Shown piece after piece: positions 26,637 to 34,616 of a stretch of DNA of 64,000 bases; position 1 is the stretch's first letter, and each line of letters starts with the position of its first letter. This stretch comes from Nocardioides sp. YR527 (GTDB lineage Bacteria; Actinomycetota; Actinomycetes; Propionibacteriales; Nocardioidaceae). The DNA lies in NCBI RefSeq assembly GCF_900101045.1, contig NZ_FNFN01000003.1, positions 682,001 through 746,000 on the forward strand, in the 5' to 3' direction. Both the position numbers and the translations under genes were made by a program. The notes below the pieces were generated by a model, which saw only the letters and a list, made by a program, of their open reading frames with translations, was not told the DNA's origin and searched no databases.

Positions 26637-27596
26637 ATGATGACTGCCAGCCCGCTTCTGTCCCTGCCCGGTGCCGTCGCCGGCGACGGTGCCGACGCAC
26701 CCGTCGCGGCGCACTACGGATCGTTCAACCTGGAGCAGCGGACGCTGGCCTCCGGCGAGGGATTCGTCGACCTCTCCCACCGTGACGTCCTGCGGATCGC
26801 CGGGCCCGACCGGCTCACCTGGCTGCACTCGCTGACCTCGCAGGCTTTCGAGGGACTGGCTCCCGGGGCCTGGACCTCGGCCCTGATCCTGTCGCCGCAG
26901 GGGCATGTCGAGCACTTCTTCTCCGGCGTCGACGACGGCTCCTCCTTCCTGGCGTGGACCGAACCCGGGGCCGGTGAAGCTCTGGTCGCCTACCTGGAGC
27001 GGATGAAGTTCTGGTCGGATGTGACCGTGACGGCCGAGCCGTCGCAGGCCTCCGTCTGGCGTCCCTCGCAGGGCTACTCGTTCGTCCCACGCGAGTCCCT
27101 GGAGACGTACGCCGCTGCCGCGGGCCCCGCCTGCGGGTTCTGGGCCTTCGAGGCCCTCCGGATCGAGCGCGGTGAGCCGCGGTTCGGTGTGGACACCGAT
27201 ACGCGCACGATCCCCAACGAGGTCGGCTGGGTGCCGGGATCGGAAGAGACCGTCGGCCCGGAGTACGCGGTCCATCTCGACAAGGGCTGCTACCGCGGCC
27301 AGGAGACGGTCGCCCGCGTCCACACGCTCGGTCGCCCGCCGCGGCGCCTGGTGCTGCTCCACCTCGACGGCTCCGAGAACCGGCTGCCCGCCGCCGGGTC
27401 GGAGCTGGTCTTCGGTGAGAAGTCGGTGGGCTTCGTCGGCTCGTCGGCTCGCCACCACGAGCTCGGCCCGATCGCGTTGGGGCTGGTCAAGCGCAACGTA
27501 CCTGTGGACGCGCAGCTCGTCGTGGACGGAATGCCCGTCGCCCAGGAGGTCCTCGTCGACCCCGAGATCGGCCTCCACATCCGCCCGCTCCGCTGA
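26637..27596 (+). CDS. ygfZ: YgfZ/GcvT-like folate-binding Fe-S cluster repair protein
   Basis: A 319-residue GcvT-fold protein carrying the YgfZ signature KGCYRGQETVARVHTLGRPPR with its Cys; only the first 20 residues need matching (KGCYRGQETVARVHTLG). It acts with folate in assembly or repair of certain Fe-S enzymes. N-terminal VDLSHRDVLRIAGPDRLTWLH is the folate-domain start. GGAG overlaps the fur stop codon six bases before the ATG, so it is translationally close to fur. Confidence 0.92.
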   Translation: MMTASPLLSLPGAVAGDGADAPVAAHYGSFNLEQRTLASGEGFVDLSHRDVLRIAGPDRLTWLHSLTSQAFEGLAPGAWTSALILSPQGHVEHFFSGVDDGSSFLAWTEPGAGEALVAYLERMKFWSDVTVTAEPSQASVWRPSQGYSFVPRESLETYAAAAGPACGFWAFEALRIERGEPRFGVDTDTRTIPNEVGWVPGSEETVGPEYAVHLDKGCYRGQETVARVHTLGRPPRRLVLLHLDGSENRLPAAGSELVFGEKSVGFVGSSARHHELGPIALGLVKRNVPVDAQLVVDGMPVAQEVLVDPEIGLHIRPLR

Positions 27597-27608
27597 TCGG
27601 TCCCGCGG

Positions 27609-28175
27609 TCAGAGCCGTCCGTTCGATCGGACGGGTACGTCCGCGCTCAGCCAGTCGCGCGAGCTTCTGTAGGCCGCCTGGGACGCAGTGCGTTCGGGGC
27701 GGCCCGGCTGTTGGATCACGCTCGAAGGTGCGCCCCACAGGATCCAGCGCCGACGGGGCGGGAGGGGCAGCCAGGTGTCCTGGAACGAGTCGAACCAAGG
27801 CCCCGGCGGCTCGAGGCGGAAGCGGCCCTCGTCATATCCGGTGATCTCGGCGCCGACAGCCGCCCAGTCGCCGACGACACCGATCAACGGGTGCCGCATG
27901 CCCGTTGCCGGGTTCAGGCTGCTGTGCCAGGCGAGATAGACCGAGGTCGGCAGCGGTAGCCGCCACGGTCCGGCGACGGCACGACCGCGATCGCTCCACG
28001 CGGCGTCGACGTCGAAGGACTGTGTCCTCCCGACTCTGACGACGAACGGGCGCCAGCGGTCGAGCTCTGGGAGTGCGCACTCAGGGCGGTCGAGGAGCCG
28101 GTCGAGTCCCTGCTCGTCATAGAGAAGCGCGCTCCCTTGCTTGGTGGCTGGTCCTGCAAGCCCGGCCGCGAGCAC
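27609..28175 (-). CDS. Hypothetical protein, possibly with a frameshifted 5' end
   Basis: About 188 residues from GTG 28175. No domain recognised; it is rich in Trp, Pro and Arg (PPGPWFDSFQDTWLPLPPRRRW). Upstream in this frame the sequence reads CRDAGRV without a start, while a neighbouring frame begins MKLTARAAEM at an ATG ending at 28213. Joined, they would read MKLTARAA-RDAGRVLAAGL, which looks like a natural N-terminus, so a one-base indel near 28190 may have broken the start. A plain GTG start is equally possible. The gene is monocistronic and convergent with ygfZ. Confidence 0.5.
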   Translation of the reverse strand: MLAAGLAGPATKQGSALLYDEQGLDRLLDRPECALPELDRWRPFVVRVGRTQSFDVDAAWSDRGRAVAGPWRLPLPTSVYLAWHSSLNPATGMRHPLIGVVGDWAAVGAEITGYDEGRFRLEPPGPWFDSFQDTWLPLPPRRRWILWGAPSSVIQQPGRPERTASQAAYRSSRDWLSADVPVRSNGRL

Positions 28176-28261
28176 GCGCCCCGCATCTCGGCAGCCCGGG
28201 CGGTGAGTTTCATATCGCGACGGTAGGCCCGAGCACCGACAGTTCCGTGTGTCTCTCGCGG

Positions 28262-28318
28262 CTACATCAGTGGGCGGTACCTTGTGAATCGTTCACAAGG
28301 TGCCGCCCACTGATGTAG
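28262..28318. repeat. 57-base almost perfect palindrome
   Basis: Left arm CTACATCAGTGGGCGG... and right arm ...CCGCCCACTGATGTAG pair over all 28 positions with only two G-T wobbles and a one-base centre; the core is CTTGTGAATCGTTCACAAG. It lies between two minus-strand genes. It may be a terminator for the ADP-ribosylglycohydrolase gene or a binding site; no T-run follows. Confidence 0.85.
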
Positions 28319-28341
28319 TGACGGCCGACCGGTGTTGGTGC

Positions 28342-29304
28342 TCAGCGTGCCCGACCGGCGGCAACAGCATCCAGGGCGAGGGTGGCGAGGGCGTCGCCGG
28401 GGATGCCGGGGTAGCCGTGGCTGAGGGCGCGCCAGTCGGCCGGGATGGCGGAGGCGCCCCAGCGGGCGCCGAGGAGGCCACCGGCGATGGCGGCGACGGT
28501 GTCGGTGTCGTTGCCGATCCGGATGGCGGTGTTCAGGGCCTCGACGTAGTGCTCGGGCCCGGTGGCCGGGGTCTGCGCGATCGAGGACCACGCCGCCTGC
28601 AGCGCGGTCACGACCCAGCCGTTGGGGTTGAAGGTCGACGGCGGCTCGGTCTCGGCCTCGTCGAGCTTCTCGGTCCAGAAGGTGGCCTCGGCGGGGGAGA
28701 GGTGGGAGAGGCCGGAGCGTACGTCGAGCTCGCCGTGCATGACCGCGTGCTCGATGGCCAAGGACCACAGTGCGCAGCCGGACCGGGCGTGCTCGTCCCA
28801 GTGGGTCAGGGCGCTCACCGCGGCGGCGGCCTCGGCGACGGCCGCGCGGTCGCCCAGATAGCGGAGCGGGACCGGCGCGGTACGCATCAGCGAGCCGTTG
28901 CCTCCCGTGTGGCCGGTCATCTCGTGCAGCTTCTCCGCGACGTGCTGCAGCTGCGCGGCGGTCGGCGCGGGCCCGGCGGTGTCGAGCACCCGGGCGGTCT
29001 GGTTGCCGATGTCCTTCGGATCCGACTCCGCCCAGGTCCGGAAGTTGTGGGCGACCGCGGTCAGCCCCTCCTCGGTACGCAGATCGAGACCGCGCGCGGC
29101 GTCGAGGATGCACCACGCCATCGTGGTGTCGTCGGTCCACTCCCCGGGCGCGAACGGGCCGAGCCCGCCGCCGAGCATCTGCGCCTTCTCGTCCGCGCCG
29201 AGCCGGGGCCGGTCGAACTCGTAATGAGCCCCGAGCGCATCCGCCACCGCGGTCCCGACGATGGCCCCGACGGCCCGGTCACTCTGCGCTTCGGTCAGCT
29301 TCAC
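28342..29304 (-). CDS. ADP-ribosylglycohydrolase family protein
   Basis: A 320-residue all-helical hydrolase. AVGAIVGTAVADALGAHYEF, GEWTDDTTMAWCI and IGNDTDTVAAIAGGLLGARWG are the three conserved Mg2+-site regions of the DraG/ARH family. It removes ADP-ribose from proteins or small substrates in the cytoplasm. The frame stays open upstream into mshD, but VKLTEAQSDRAVGAI from GTG 29304 starts where the family begins and only 11 bases after the mshD stop, implying an mshD operon. Confidence 0.9.
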   Translation of the reverse strand: MKLTEAQSDRAVGAIVGTAVADALGAHYEFDRPRLGADEKAQMLGGGLGPFAPGEWTDDTTMAWCILDAARGLDLRTEEGLTAVAHNFRTWAESDPKDIGNQTARVLDTAGPAPTAAQLQHVAEKLHEMTGHTGGNGSLMRTAPVPLRYLGDRAAVAEAAAAVSALTHWDEHARSGCALWSLAIEHAVMHGELDVRSGLSHLSPAEATFWTEKLDEAETEPPSTFNPNGWVVTALQAAWSSIAQTPATGPEHYVEALNTAIRIGNDTDTVAAIAGGLLGARWGASAIPADWRALSHGYPGIPGDALATLALDAVAAGRAR

Positions 29305-29315
29305 GCGACCAGAGA

Positions 29316-30152
29316 CTAGCTGCGTGTGTATTGAACGTGCGTGTCCGCCGCGGCGCGGGTGAAACCGAGGCCTTCGTAGAGACGTACGGCCGTGGTGTTG
29401 TCGCCCTCTACGTAGAGATGGATCCGCTCGACGCCGACCGTCGCGAGGTGGTTCAACCCGAGGAGGGTGACCAGCTTGCCGAGACCGCGGCCCTGCGCGG
29501 CGGGATCGACGCCGACGACGTACACCTCGCCCTCGGTCTCGCTGTGGCGCTTGGTCCAGTGGAACGCGAGCAGCTTCTCGCCCTCCCAGGCGGTGACCAG
29601 CCCCGACGGATCGAACCAGGCCTCCGCCATCCGCTCCCGCAGACCGGCCTCGTCCAGCGACCCCTGCTCGGGATGGTGCGCGAAGGCGGCCGCGTTGACC
29701 CGGAGCAGCTCGGCCTCGTCGCCGGGCTCGAAACCGCGTACGACGATGCCCTCCGGAGTCTCCGGAGCCGGCGGGAGCCCGGCGACCGGGCGCCGCATCA
29801 CCCACAGCTCACGGGTGCGCTCCCATCCCTGGGTCGCGGCCAGCCGGGCAGCCGCCGGGTTGTCGCCGTGTGACCACGCCGTCGTCCCGGCAGGAAGCGA
29901 CGGCGCCCGGAGCAGCAGCTGCCGACCCAGGCCGACACCGCGATGCTGGGTCAGCACCACAAGGGAGAGCTCTCCTTCGGTGGTCGAGCCTGTCGAGACC
30001 AACAGCCCGAACCCACGTACGTCCCCCCAGATCGTGGCGTCCTCCGGACGGTTGCGCAGCGTCAGGAGGGTCGCCTCGTCGAGCGGCGCCACGCCGTCGT
30101 ACGCCTCGGTCGCCTTCGCGATGGCCAGGACCTGATCGACGGTGAGTGCCAT
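29316..30152 (-). CDS. mshD: Mycothiol synthase MshD
   Basis: A 278-residue protein of two GNAT domains. The C-terminal domain has FAHHPEQG, LLAFHWTKRHSE, EVYVVGVDPAAQGRGLGKL (acetyl-CoA binding) and LYVEGDNTTAVRLYEGLGF, all typical of MshD. It acetylates Cys-GlcN-Ins with acetyl-CoA, the last step of mycothiol synthesis. The N-terminal domain is short and contains LLVSTGSTTEGELSL, encoded by a dispersed repeat. It lies beside glnR, as in mycobacteria. Confidence 0.92.
   Translation of the reverse strand: MALTVDQVLAIAKATEAYDGVAPLDEATLLTLRNRPEDATIWGDVRGFGLLVSTGSTTEGELSLVVLTQHRGVGLGRQLLLRAPSLPAGTTAWSHGDNPAAARLAATQGWERTRELWVMRRPVAGLPPAPETPEGIVVRGFEPGDEAELLRVNAAAFAHHPEQGSLDEAGLRERMAEAWFDPSGLVTAWEGEKLLAFHWTKRHSETEGEVYVVGVDPAAQGRGLGKLVTLLGLNHLATVGVERIHLYVEGDNTTAVRLYEGLGFTRAAADTHVQYTRS
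29981..30003. repeat. Dispersed TGGTCGAGCCTGTCGAGACC repeat inside mshD
   Basis: This 23-base stretch is the reverse complement of the repeat at 23138 and is related to the TGGTCGAG / GTGTCGAGACC arms at 48000-48122. It stays in frame and encodes LVSTGST in the N-terminal GNAT domain. Confidence 0.65.
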
Positions 30153-30161
30153 GGGTGCAGC

Positions 30162-30908
30162 CTAGGCGTCGGCCCCCAGGCGAGGAGACGGGGTCAGCCG
30201 AGCGCCGTCGGCGGCGGCCTCGTTGTTCTTCGACGGCAGCACGAAGCGGTAGCCGACGTTGCGGACGGTGCCGATGAGGGTCTCGTTCTCGGGGCCGAGC
30301 TTGGCGCGCAGACGACGTACGTGGACGTCGACGGTGCGGGTGCCCCCGAAGTAGTCGTAGCCCCACACCTCCTGGAGCAGCTGCTGGCGGGAGAAGACGC
30401 GGCCCGGGTGCTGGGCGAGGAACTTCAGGAGCTCGAACTCCTTGAAGGTCAGGTCGAGCGGGCGGCCGCCGATCTTGGCGGTGTAGGTGGCGTCGTCGAC
30501 GACGACCTCGCCGGAGCGGATGACGTGGGCCTCGGGGTCGGAGGCCTCGCGGGCCGCGGAGATGCGGCCGATCGCGAGCTTGATCCGCGCCTCGAGCTCG
30601 GCCGGCCCGCAGGTGTGCAGCACGACGTCGTCCATGCCCCAGTCGTGGGCGACGACGGCGAGGCCACCCTCGGTGGCGACCAGCAGAACGGGGATGTCGG
30701 TGCCGGTCGTGCGGATCAGACGACACAGGTCACGGGCCTGGGCGAGGTCCTGCCGACCGTCTACGAGCAGCAGGTCGGAGTCGGGCGCCTCGAGAAGCGC
30801 GCTACCTTCAGCAGGAAGGATCTTCACCTGATGGCCGAGGAGCGAGAGCCCGGGAAGGACATCTGCCGAAGGCTGGAGCGAACTGGTCAACAACAGAAGC
30901 GAGCTCAT
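30162..30908 (-). CDS. glnR: GlnR-type OmpR-family regulator of nitrogen metabolism
   Basis: A 248-residue protein with an atypical receiver domain ([38 protein letters not shown], no full phosphorylation pocket) and a C-terminal winged helix ([38 protein letters not shown]). These match actinobacterial GlnR closely from memory of the Streptomyces protein. GlnR controls glnA, amtB and related genes and acts without a dedicated kinase. Neighbours mshD and thiX-like genes are as in other actinobacteria. Confidence 0.92.
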   Translation of the reverse strand: MSSLLLLTSSLQPSADVLPGLSLLGHQVKILPAEGSALLEAPDSDLLLVDGRQDLAQARDLCRLIRTTGTDIPVLLVATEGGLAVVAHDWGMDDVVLHTCGPAELEARIKLAIGRISAAREASDPEAHVIRSGEVVVDDATYTAKIGGRPLDLTFKEFELLKFLAQHPGRVFSRQQLLQEVWGYDYFGGTRTVDVHVRRLRAKLGPENETLIGTVRNVGYRFVLPSKNNEAAADGARLTPSPRLGADA

Positions 30909-31030
30909 GGGGGGTGCCTCTCGGTCAGAGAAAGAGGAGCACCGAAACGCAACATTGAGCCTCGGTGAGGTGATCGTTGCACCATATTAACGAAACCTCA
31001 CGGTGACATAGGAAGGATGTCCACGAGAAA

Positions 31031-31306
31031 GTGACGAATGTTATAGAGGTCCGATACTGGGCGGCGGCCAAGTCCGCGGCCGGGACTCCGGCCGACCGGA
31101 TCGAGGTCGACGGCCCGTTGACGCTGGCCGAAGTCGTACGCCGCGCCGCGGAGCTGCACGCCGACACCCGCCTCCCCGAGGTGCTGAAGGTCTGCTCGGC
31201 ACTCATCGGTGACCGCCCGGTGGGATCGCAAGATCCGAGTGCGGTCTCGGTCGAGCCCGGGGAGAGGGTCGAGTTCCTGCCGCCGTTCGCCGGGGGCTCG
31301 GAATGA
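31031..31306 (+). CDS. MoaD/ThiS-like ubiquitin-fold protein
   Basis: A 91-residue beta-grasp protein (VIEVRYWAAAKSAAGTPADR, LAEVVRRAAELH, VEPGERVEFLPPFAGGSE). The family carries sulfur on a C-terminal Gly-Gly thiocarboxylate. Here the chain ends GGSE, two residues beyond the diglycine, so it would need trimming or has another role. A GTG start. It is divergent from glnR and 19 bases before the thioredoxin-like gene. Confidence 0.85.
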   Translation: MTNVIEVRYWAAAKSAAGTPADRIEVDGPLTLAEVVRRAAELHADTRLPEVLKVCSALIGDRPVGSQDPSAVSVEPGERVEFLPPFAGGSE

Positions 31307-31325
31307 GTTCACGCGATTCGGGGTT

Positions 31326-31796
31326 GTGCCCCTCGTGAGCACAGGAGCCTGGATCGCCGTCATCGCGGTCGTCGCCGCCCTCGGGTTCGGTCTTTTCCGG
31401 CTGTTCACCGATGGCCGGTTCAGAGGTACGAAGGAGCTGCACGTGACCCAGGAGGTTCACGCACCCGAGCCGCACGCCTGGGATGCGGTCACCGACGCGC
31501 TGGGCGAGACCGAGCTGGGTGCGCGGGCGACGCTGGTGCAGTTCTCCTCTGCCTTCTGCGCCCCGTGCCGGGCCACCCGGCGGATCCTGGGCGAGGTCGC
31601 CGAGATCGTTCCGGGCGTGGTGCACCTCGAGGTCGATGCCGAGCACCACCTCGATCTGGTGCGCCGCCTCGACATCCTGCGTACGCCGACGACGTTGGTC
31701 ATCGACGGCGCCGGGAACGAGATCGCGAGGGCCGCAGGGGCTCCGCGCAAGGAGCAGGTGCTGAGCGCGATTCCTGCCCTCAATCTCGAATCCTGA
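31326..31796 (+). CDS. Membrane-anchored thioredoxin-like protein (ThiX-like)
   Basis: A 156-residue protein with one N-terminal transmembrane helix (AWIAVIAVVAALGFGLFRLF) and a thioredoxin domain: ATLVQFSSAFCAPCRATRR with the CAPC redox motif, and later DILRTPTTLVIDGAG with the cis-Pro. It likely reduces disulfides; membrane topology is not fixed by the sequence. GTG 31326 and GTG 31335 are both possible starts. Synteny with glnR matches the mycobacterial thiX neighbourhood. Confidence 0.85.
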   Translation: MPLVSTGAWIAVIAVVAALGFGLFRLFTDGRFRGTKELHVTQEVHAPEPHAWDAVTDALGETELGARATLVQFSSAFCAPCRATRRILGEVAEIVPGVVHLEVDAEHHLDLVRRLDILRTPTTLVIDGAGNEIARAAGAPRKEQVLSAIPALNLES

Positions 31797-31860
31797 CACG
31801 CTCGTCCATATGACGAGACATTCGTTTCGTGGCCGTCGGCCGTCGCGCTACTGTCATCGC

Positions 31861-31941
31861 ATGTTCTCGACCATGCTGACCAAGCGCCGCGCAGTGGATC
31901 ACTGCCGCGTGCGCTCGGCGCTGTGTCGTTCCTGCCGCTGA
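31861..31941 (+). CDS. Cys-containing leader peptide of the sulfur operon
   Basis: A 26-codon open frame: MFSTMLTKRRAVDHCRVRSA then LCRSCR and stop. The LTKRRAVD-CRV-LCR pattern matches the short leader peptides found upstream of sulfur genes in actinobacteria, where slow decoding of Cys codons is thought to control downstream expression. TACTGT at 31849-31854 looks like a -10 box placed so that transcription begins at or near the ATG, giving a leaderless message with no ribosome site. Two small hairpins (GTCGAC/GTCGAC and GTCAGG/CCTGAC) follow before the DUF4395 gene. Confidence 0.8.
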   Translation: MFSTMLTKRRAVDHCRVRSALCRSCR

Positions 31942-32038
31942 TTCCCTGAGATTTGTCGACCGAGTCGACCCAGGGGACCGCTTTCGCCTGTCAGGCTCGT
32001 CCTGACGATCTCCCCTCCACTCTCGCAGGAGCACACCT

Positions 32039-32485
32039 ATGTCCGAGACCACGAGCACGACGGCTACACAGACCGGAATCGACCCCCGCGGCCCGCAGTT
32101 CACTGCAGCGGTGACCGTTGTCGTGCTCATCCTGGCCCTGCTGCTTCCGCAGCCATGGGCTCTGGTGGTCACGGTCATCCAGACGGTGCTCTTCGCGATC
32201 GGGGCAGGTCTCGGCGTTCAGCGGACCCCGCACGCCTGGCTCTTCAAGAAGTTCGTACGTCCCCGCCTCGGGGCCCCGGACGAGCTCGAGGACCCGGCCC
32301 CGCCCCGATTCGCCCAGGGGGTCGGCCTCGCCTTCCTGCTGGTCGCGCTCGTGGGCTACCTCGTCAGCGCCACCCTCGTGGCGCAGATCGCCCTCGGCCT
32401 CGCGCTCGTCGCGGCCGTTCTCAATGCCGTCTTCCGGTTCTGCCTCGGCTGCGAGATCTACCTGCTGATCAGGCGTTTCGCCTAG
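32039..32485 (+). CDS. DUF4395 membrane protein
   Basis: A 148-residue protein with about four transmembrane helices arranged in two pairs. After the first pair comes QRTPHAWLFKKFVRPRLG, a conserved basic segment, and the C-terminal helix carries FCLGCEIYLL with a CxxC-like pair. DUF4395 genes are typically linked to rhodanese or thioredoxin genes, so a redox or sulfur transport role is inferred. It is the first large gene after the leader peptide and precedes sseA by 37 bases. Confidence 0.88.
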   Translation: MSETTSTTATQTGIDPRGPQFTAAVTVVVLILALLLPQPWALVVTVIQTVLFAIGAGLGVQRTPHAWLFKKFVRPRLGAPDELEDPAPPRFAQGVGLAFLLVALVGYLVSATLVAQIALGLALVAAVLNAVFRFCLGCEIYLLIRRFA

Positions 32486-32522
32486 TCCCCTGAACGCAAG
32501 AAACACAACGAAAGGTACCTAG

Positions 32523-33371
32523 ATGACCCGCGAGAACTCCCTCGTCTCCGCCCAGTGGGTGGAGGAGCACCTCGATGACCCGAAGGTGGTGCTGATCGAG
32601 GTCGACGAAGACACCACCGCCTACGACAAGGGCCACATCAAGGGTGCGATCAAGCTCGACTGGACCACCGACCTGCAGGACCAGGTGCGCCGCGACTTCG
32701 TCAACAAGGACCAGTTCTCCGCGCTGCTCTCCGAGCGTGGCGTCGCCAACGACGACACTGTGGTGCTCTATGGCGGCAACAACAACTGGTTCGCCGCGTA
32801 CGCCTTCTGGTACTTCAAGCTCTACGGCCACCAGGACGTCAAGCTCCTCGACGGCGGCCGCAAGAAGTGGGAGCTCGACTCCCGCGAGCTGACCGACGAG
32901 ACCGTCACCCGTGAGGCGGCCAGCTACACCGCCCAGGACCAGGACCTCTCGATCCGCGCCTTCCGCGACGAGACCGTCGAGGCCATCGGCGTCAAGAACC
33001 TGGTCGACGTGCGCTCGCCCGACGAGTTCGCCGGCCGCCTCCTCGCCCCGGCCCACCTCCCGCAGGAGCAGGCCCAGCGCGCCGGTCACATCCCGACCGC
33101 GGCCAACGTCCCGTGGTCCAAGGCGGCCAACGACGACGGCACCTTCCGCTCCGACGAGGAGCTCAAGGAGATCTACTCCGAGGCCGGCGTCGACTGGAGC
33201 AAGGACACCATCGCCTACTGCCGCATCGGCGAGCGCTCCTCGCACACCTGGTTCGTGCTCAAGGAGCTCCTCGGCCAGGAGAACGTGAAGAACTACGACG
33301 GCTCGTGGACCGAGTACGGCTCCCTCGTCGGCGTTCCGGTCGTCACCGGCGACGAGCCGGGTGTCGCCTGA
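32523..33371 (+). CDS. sseA: Thiosulfate/3-mercaptopyruvate sulfurtransferase (two rhodanese domains)
   Basis: A 282-residue tandem rhodanese. The N-terminal inactive domain has YDKGHIKGAIKLDW and VVLYGGNNNWFAAYAFW; the C-terminal catalytic domain has LVDVRSPDEFAG and the active-site loop YCRIGERSSHTWFVL with Cys. It transfers sulfane sulfur from thiosulfate to thiol acceptors. The mycobacterial CysA2 protein has the same neighbours. Its stop overlaps the DUF1416 start (TGATG). Confidence 0.94.
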   Translation: MTRENSLVSAQWVEEHLDDPKVVLIEVDEDTTAYDKGHIKGAIKLDWTTDLQDQVRRDFVNKDQFSALLSERGVANDDTVVLYGGNNNWFAAYAFWYFKLYGHQDVKLLDGGRKKWELDSRELTDETVTREAASYTAQDQDLSIRAFRDETVEAIGVKNLVDVRSPDEFAGRLLAPAHLPQEQAQRAGHIPTAANVPWSKAANDDGTFRSDEELKEIYSEAGVDWSKDTIAYCRIGERSSHTWFVLKELLGQENVKNYDGSWTEYGSLVGVPVVTGDEPGVA

Positions 33372-33670
33372 TGTGCGGCGCGACTGAGGGCGGGCTCTCG
33401 CTCGCCGGCGTCGACGTCGCCAACGAAGCAGTCATCCAGGGTCAGGTGACCCGTGGCGGCGAGCCCGTCCACGGTGCCTACGTCCGGCTGCTCGACCGCA
33501 CCGGCGAGTTCACCGCCGAGGTGCCCACCTCGGCCACCGGCCACTTCCGGTTCTTCGCCGGCGACGGCGAGTGGACCCTGCGTACGCTCGCGCCGAAGGC
33601 GGAGCCCGTGGACAAGAAGGTCCACGCAGCGGTCGGCAACGTCGCCGAGGTGACGATCCCGATCGGCTGA
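33371..33670 (+). CDS. DUF1416 protein (SseC-like)
   Basis: A 99-residue protein beginning MCGATEGG with a Cys at position 2, followed by a predicted transthyretin-like beta sandwich (VIQGQVTRGGEPVHGAYVRL, FTAEVPTSATGHFRFFAGDG). In mycobacteria the homologue SseC is paired with the CysA rhodanese; its exact function is not known, but a sulfur role is inferred. Its ATG overlaps the sseA stop, and a strong terminator follows. Confidence 0.92.
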   Translation: MCGATEGGLSLAGVDVANEAVIQGQVTRGGEPVHGAYVRLLDRTGEFTAEVPTSATGHFRFFAGDGEWTLRTLAPKAEPVDKKVHAAVGNVAEVTIPIG

Positions 33671-33679
33671 CGGTCCCTG

Positions 33680-33724
33680 ACGTGGGAGCCCCGGTGTCAT
33701 CGGTTGACGCCGGGGCTCCCACGT
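33680..33724 (+). terminator. Terminator of the sulfur operon
   Basis: A perfect 15-bp stem (33680-33694 against 33710-33724) with a 15-base loop is followed by CGTTTT, a real T-run. Confidence 0.88.
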
Positions 33725-33787
33725 CGTTTTGCCCTCTTGCGGTGGAGATATTGCGGCCAGGTGCTTGATTGGCGCTAGATTGTCCGG

Positions 33788-34612
33788 GTGACTGGACTGC
33801 TTGTGACCGTGGCGCCTACCGGGGCGGAGACCGCGAAGGAAGACTGCCCGCAGCTGCCGACGACGCTGGAGGAGCTGGTGGCGACGGCCGTCGAGTGCGA
33901 AGAGGCGGGGGCGCGGATGATCCACGTCCACATCCGCGACGACGACCATACGCCGACGCTCGACCTGGGACGCCTCACCGAGACGGTCGACGCGCTCCAC
34001 GAGAAGACCGAGCTGATCGTGCAGCTCTCCACCGGCGGATCGGTCCACGACCCGCTGGACAAGCGGCTGAAGGTGCTCGACGCCGGGCCGGACTCGTGCT
34101 CACTGACGATGGGCACGACCAACTTCGGTGACGACGTCTTCTCCAACCCGTGGCCGTTCATCGCCGAGCTCTACCAGCTCACCCAGGAGCGCGGCGTGGT
34201 GCCGGAGTTCGAGCTCTTCGACCTGGGACACGTCGCTGCGCTGCAGCGGCTGCTGGGGAAGTACGGGCTGCCCGCCGGCGGCAAGGTCCACGTCGACTTC
34301 GTCATGGGTGTGCCCGGTGGCATGCCCGGCACCTCCGCCGCACTGGTCTCCGGTGTCGCCGCGCTGCCGGCCGAGGTGACTTCGTGGTCGGCGACCGGCA
34401 TCGGCCGCTCGACCCTCCCGGTCATGCTCACCTCACTGGCCATGGGCGGCCACTTGCGAGTCGGGATGGAGGACGTACTCACCCTCGCCAAGGGTGTCCC
34501 CGTCGACGCCAACCGCCAGCTCGTCGAGCGGGCCGTCGAGGCCGCCGCGGTCTCCCAGCGCGCCCCGATGAGCACCGACGAGGCCTGGGCCCTCCTCGGT
34601 CTGAAGCGGTGA
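33788..34612 (+). CDS. BKACE family beta-keto acid cleavage enzyme
   Basis: A 274-residue TIM-barrel protein of the 3-keto-5-aminohexanoate cleavage (DUF849) family. It starts LLVTVAPTGAETAKEDCPQL, has the zinc-binding MIHVHIRDDDHTPTLDL, GTTNFGDDVFSN and EFELFDLGHV, and ends with a LRVGMEDVLTLAKGVPVDANRQ loop. Members cleave beta-keto acids with acetyl-CoA to give CoA esters and acetoacetate; the substrate side chain here is unknown. It has a GTG start and no operon partner. Confidence 0.85.
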   Translation: MTGLLVTVAPTGAETAKEDCPQLPTTLEELVATAVECEEAGARMIHVHIRDDDHTPTLDLGRLTETVDALHEKTELIVQLSTGGSVHDPLDKRLKVLDAGPDSCSLTMGTTNFGDDVFSNPWPFIAELYQLTQERGVVPEFELFDLGHVAALQRLLGKYGLPAGGKVHVDFVMGVPGGMPGTSAALVSGVAALPAEVTSWSATGIGRSTLPVMLTSLAMGGHLRVGMEDVLTLAKGVPVDANRQLVERAVEAAAVSQRAPMSTDEAWALLGLKR

Positions 34613-34616
34613 CGAC

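Noticed and set aside
30909..31030. A GlnR-binding site in the glnR promoter.
   Set aside because: Fragments such as TTAACGAAAC are present, but the spacing does not fit a GTnAC-N6-GAAAC pair well enough.
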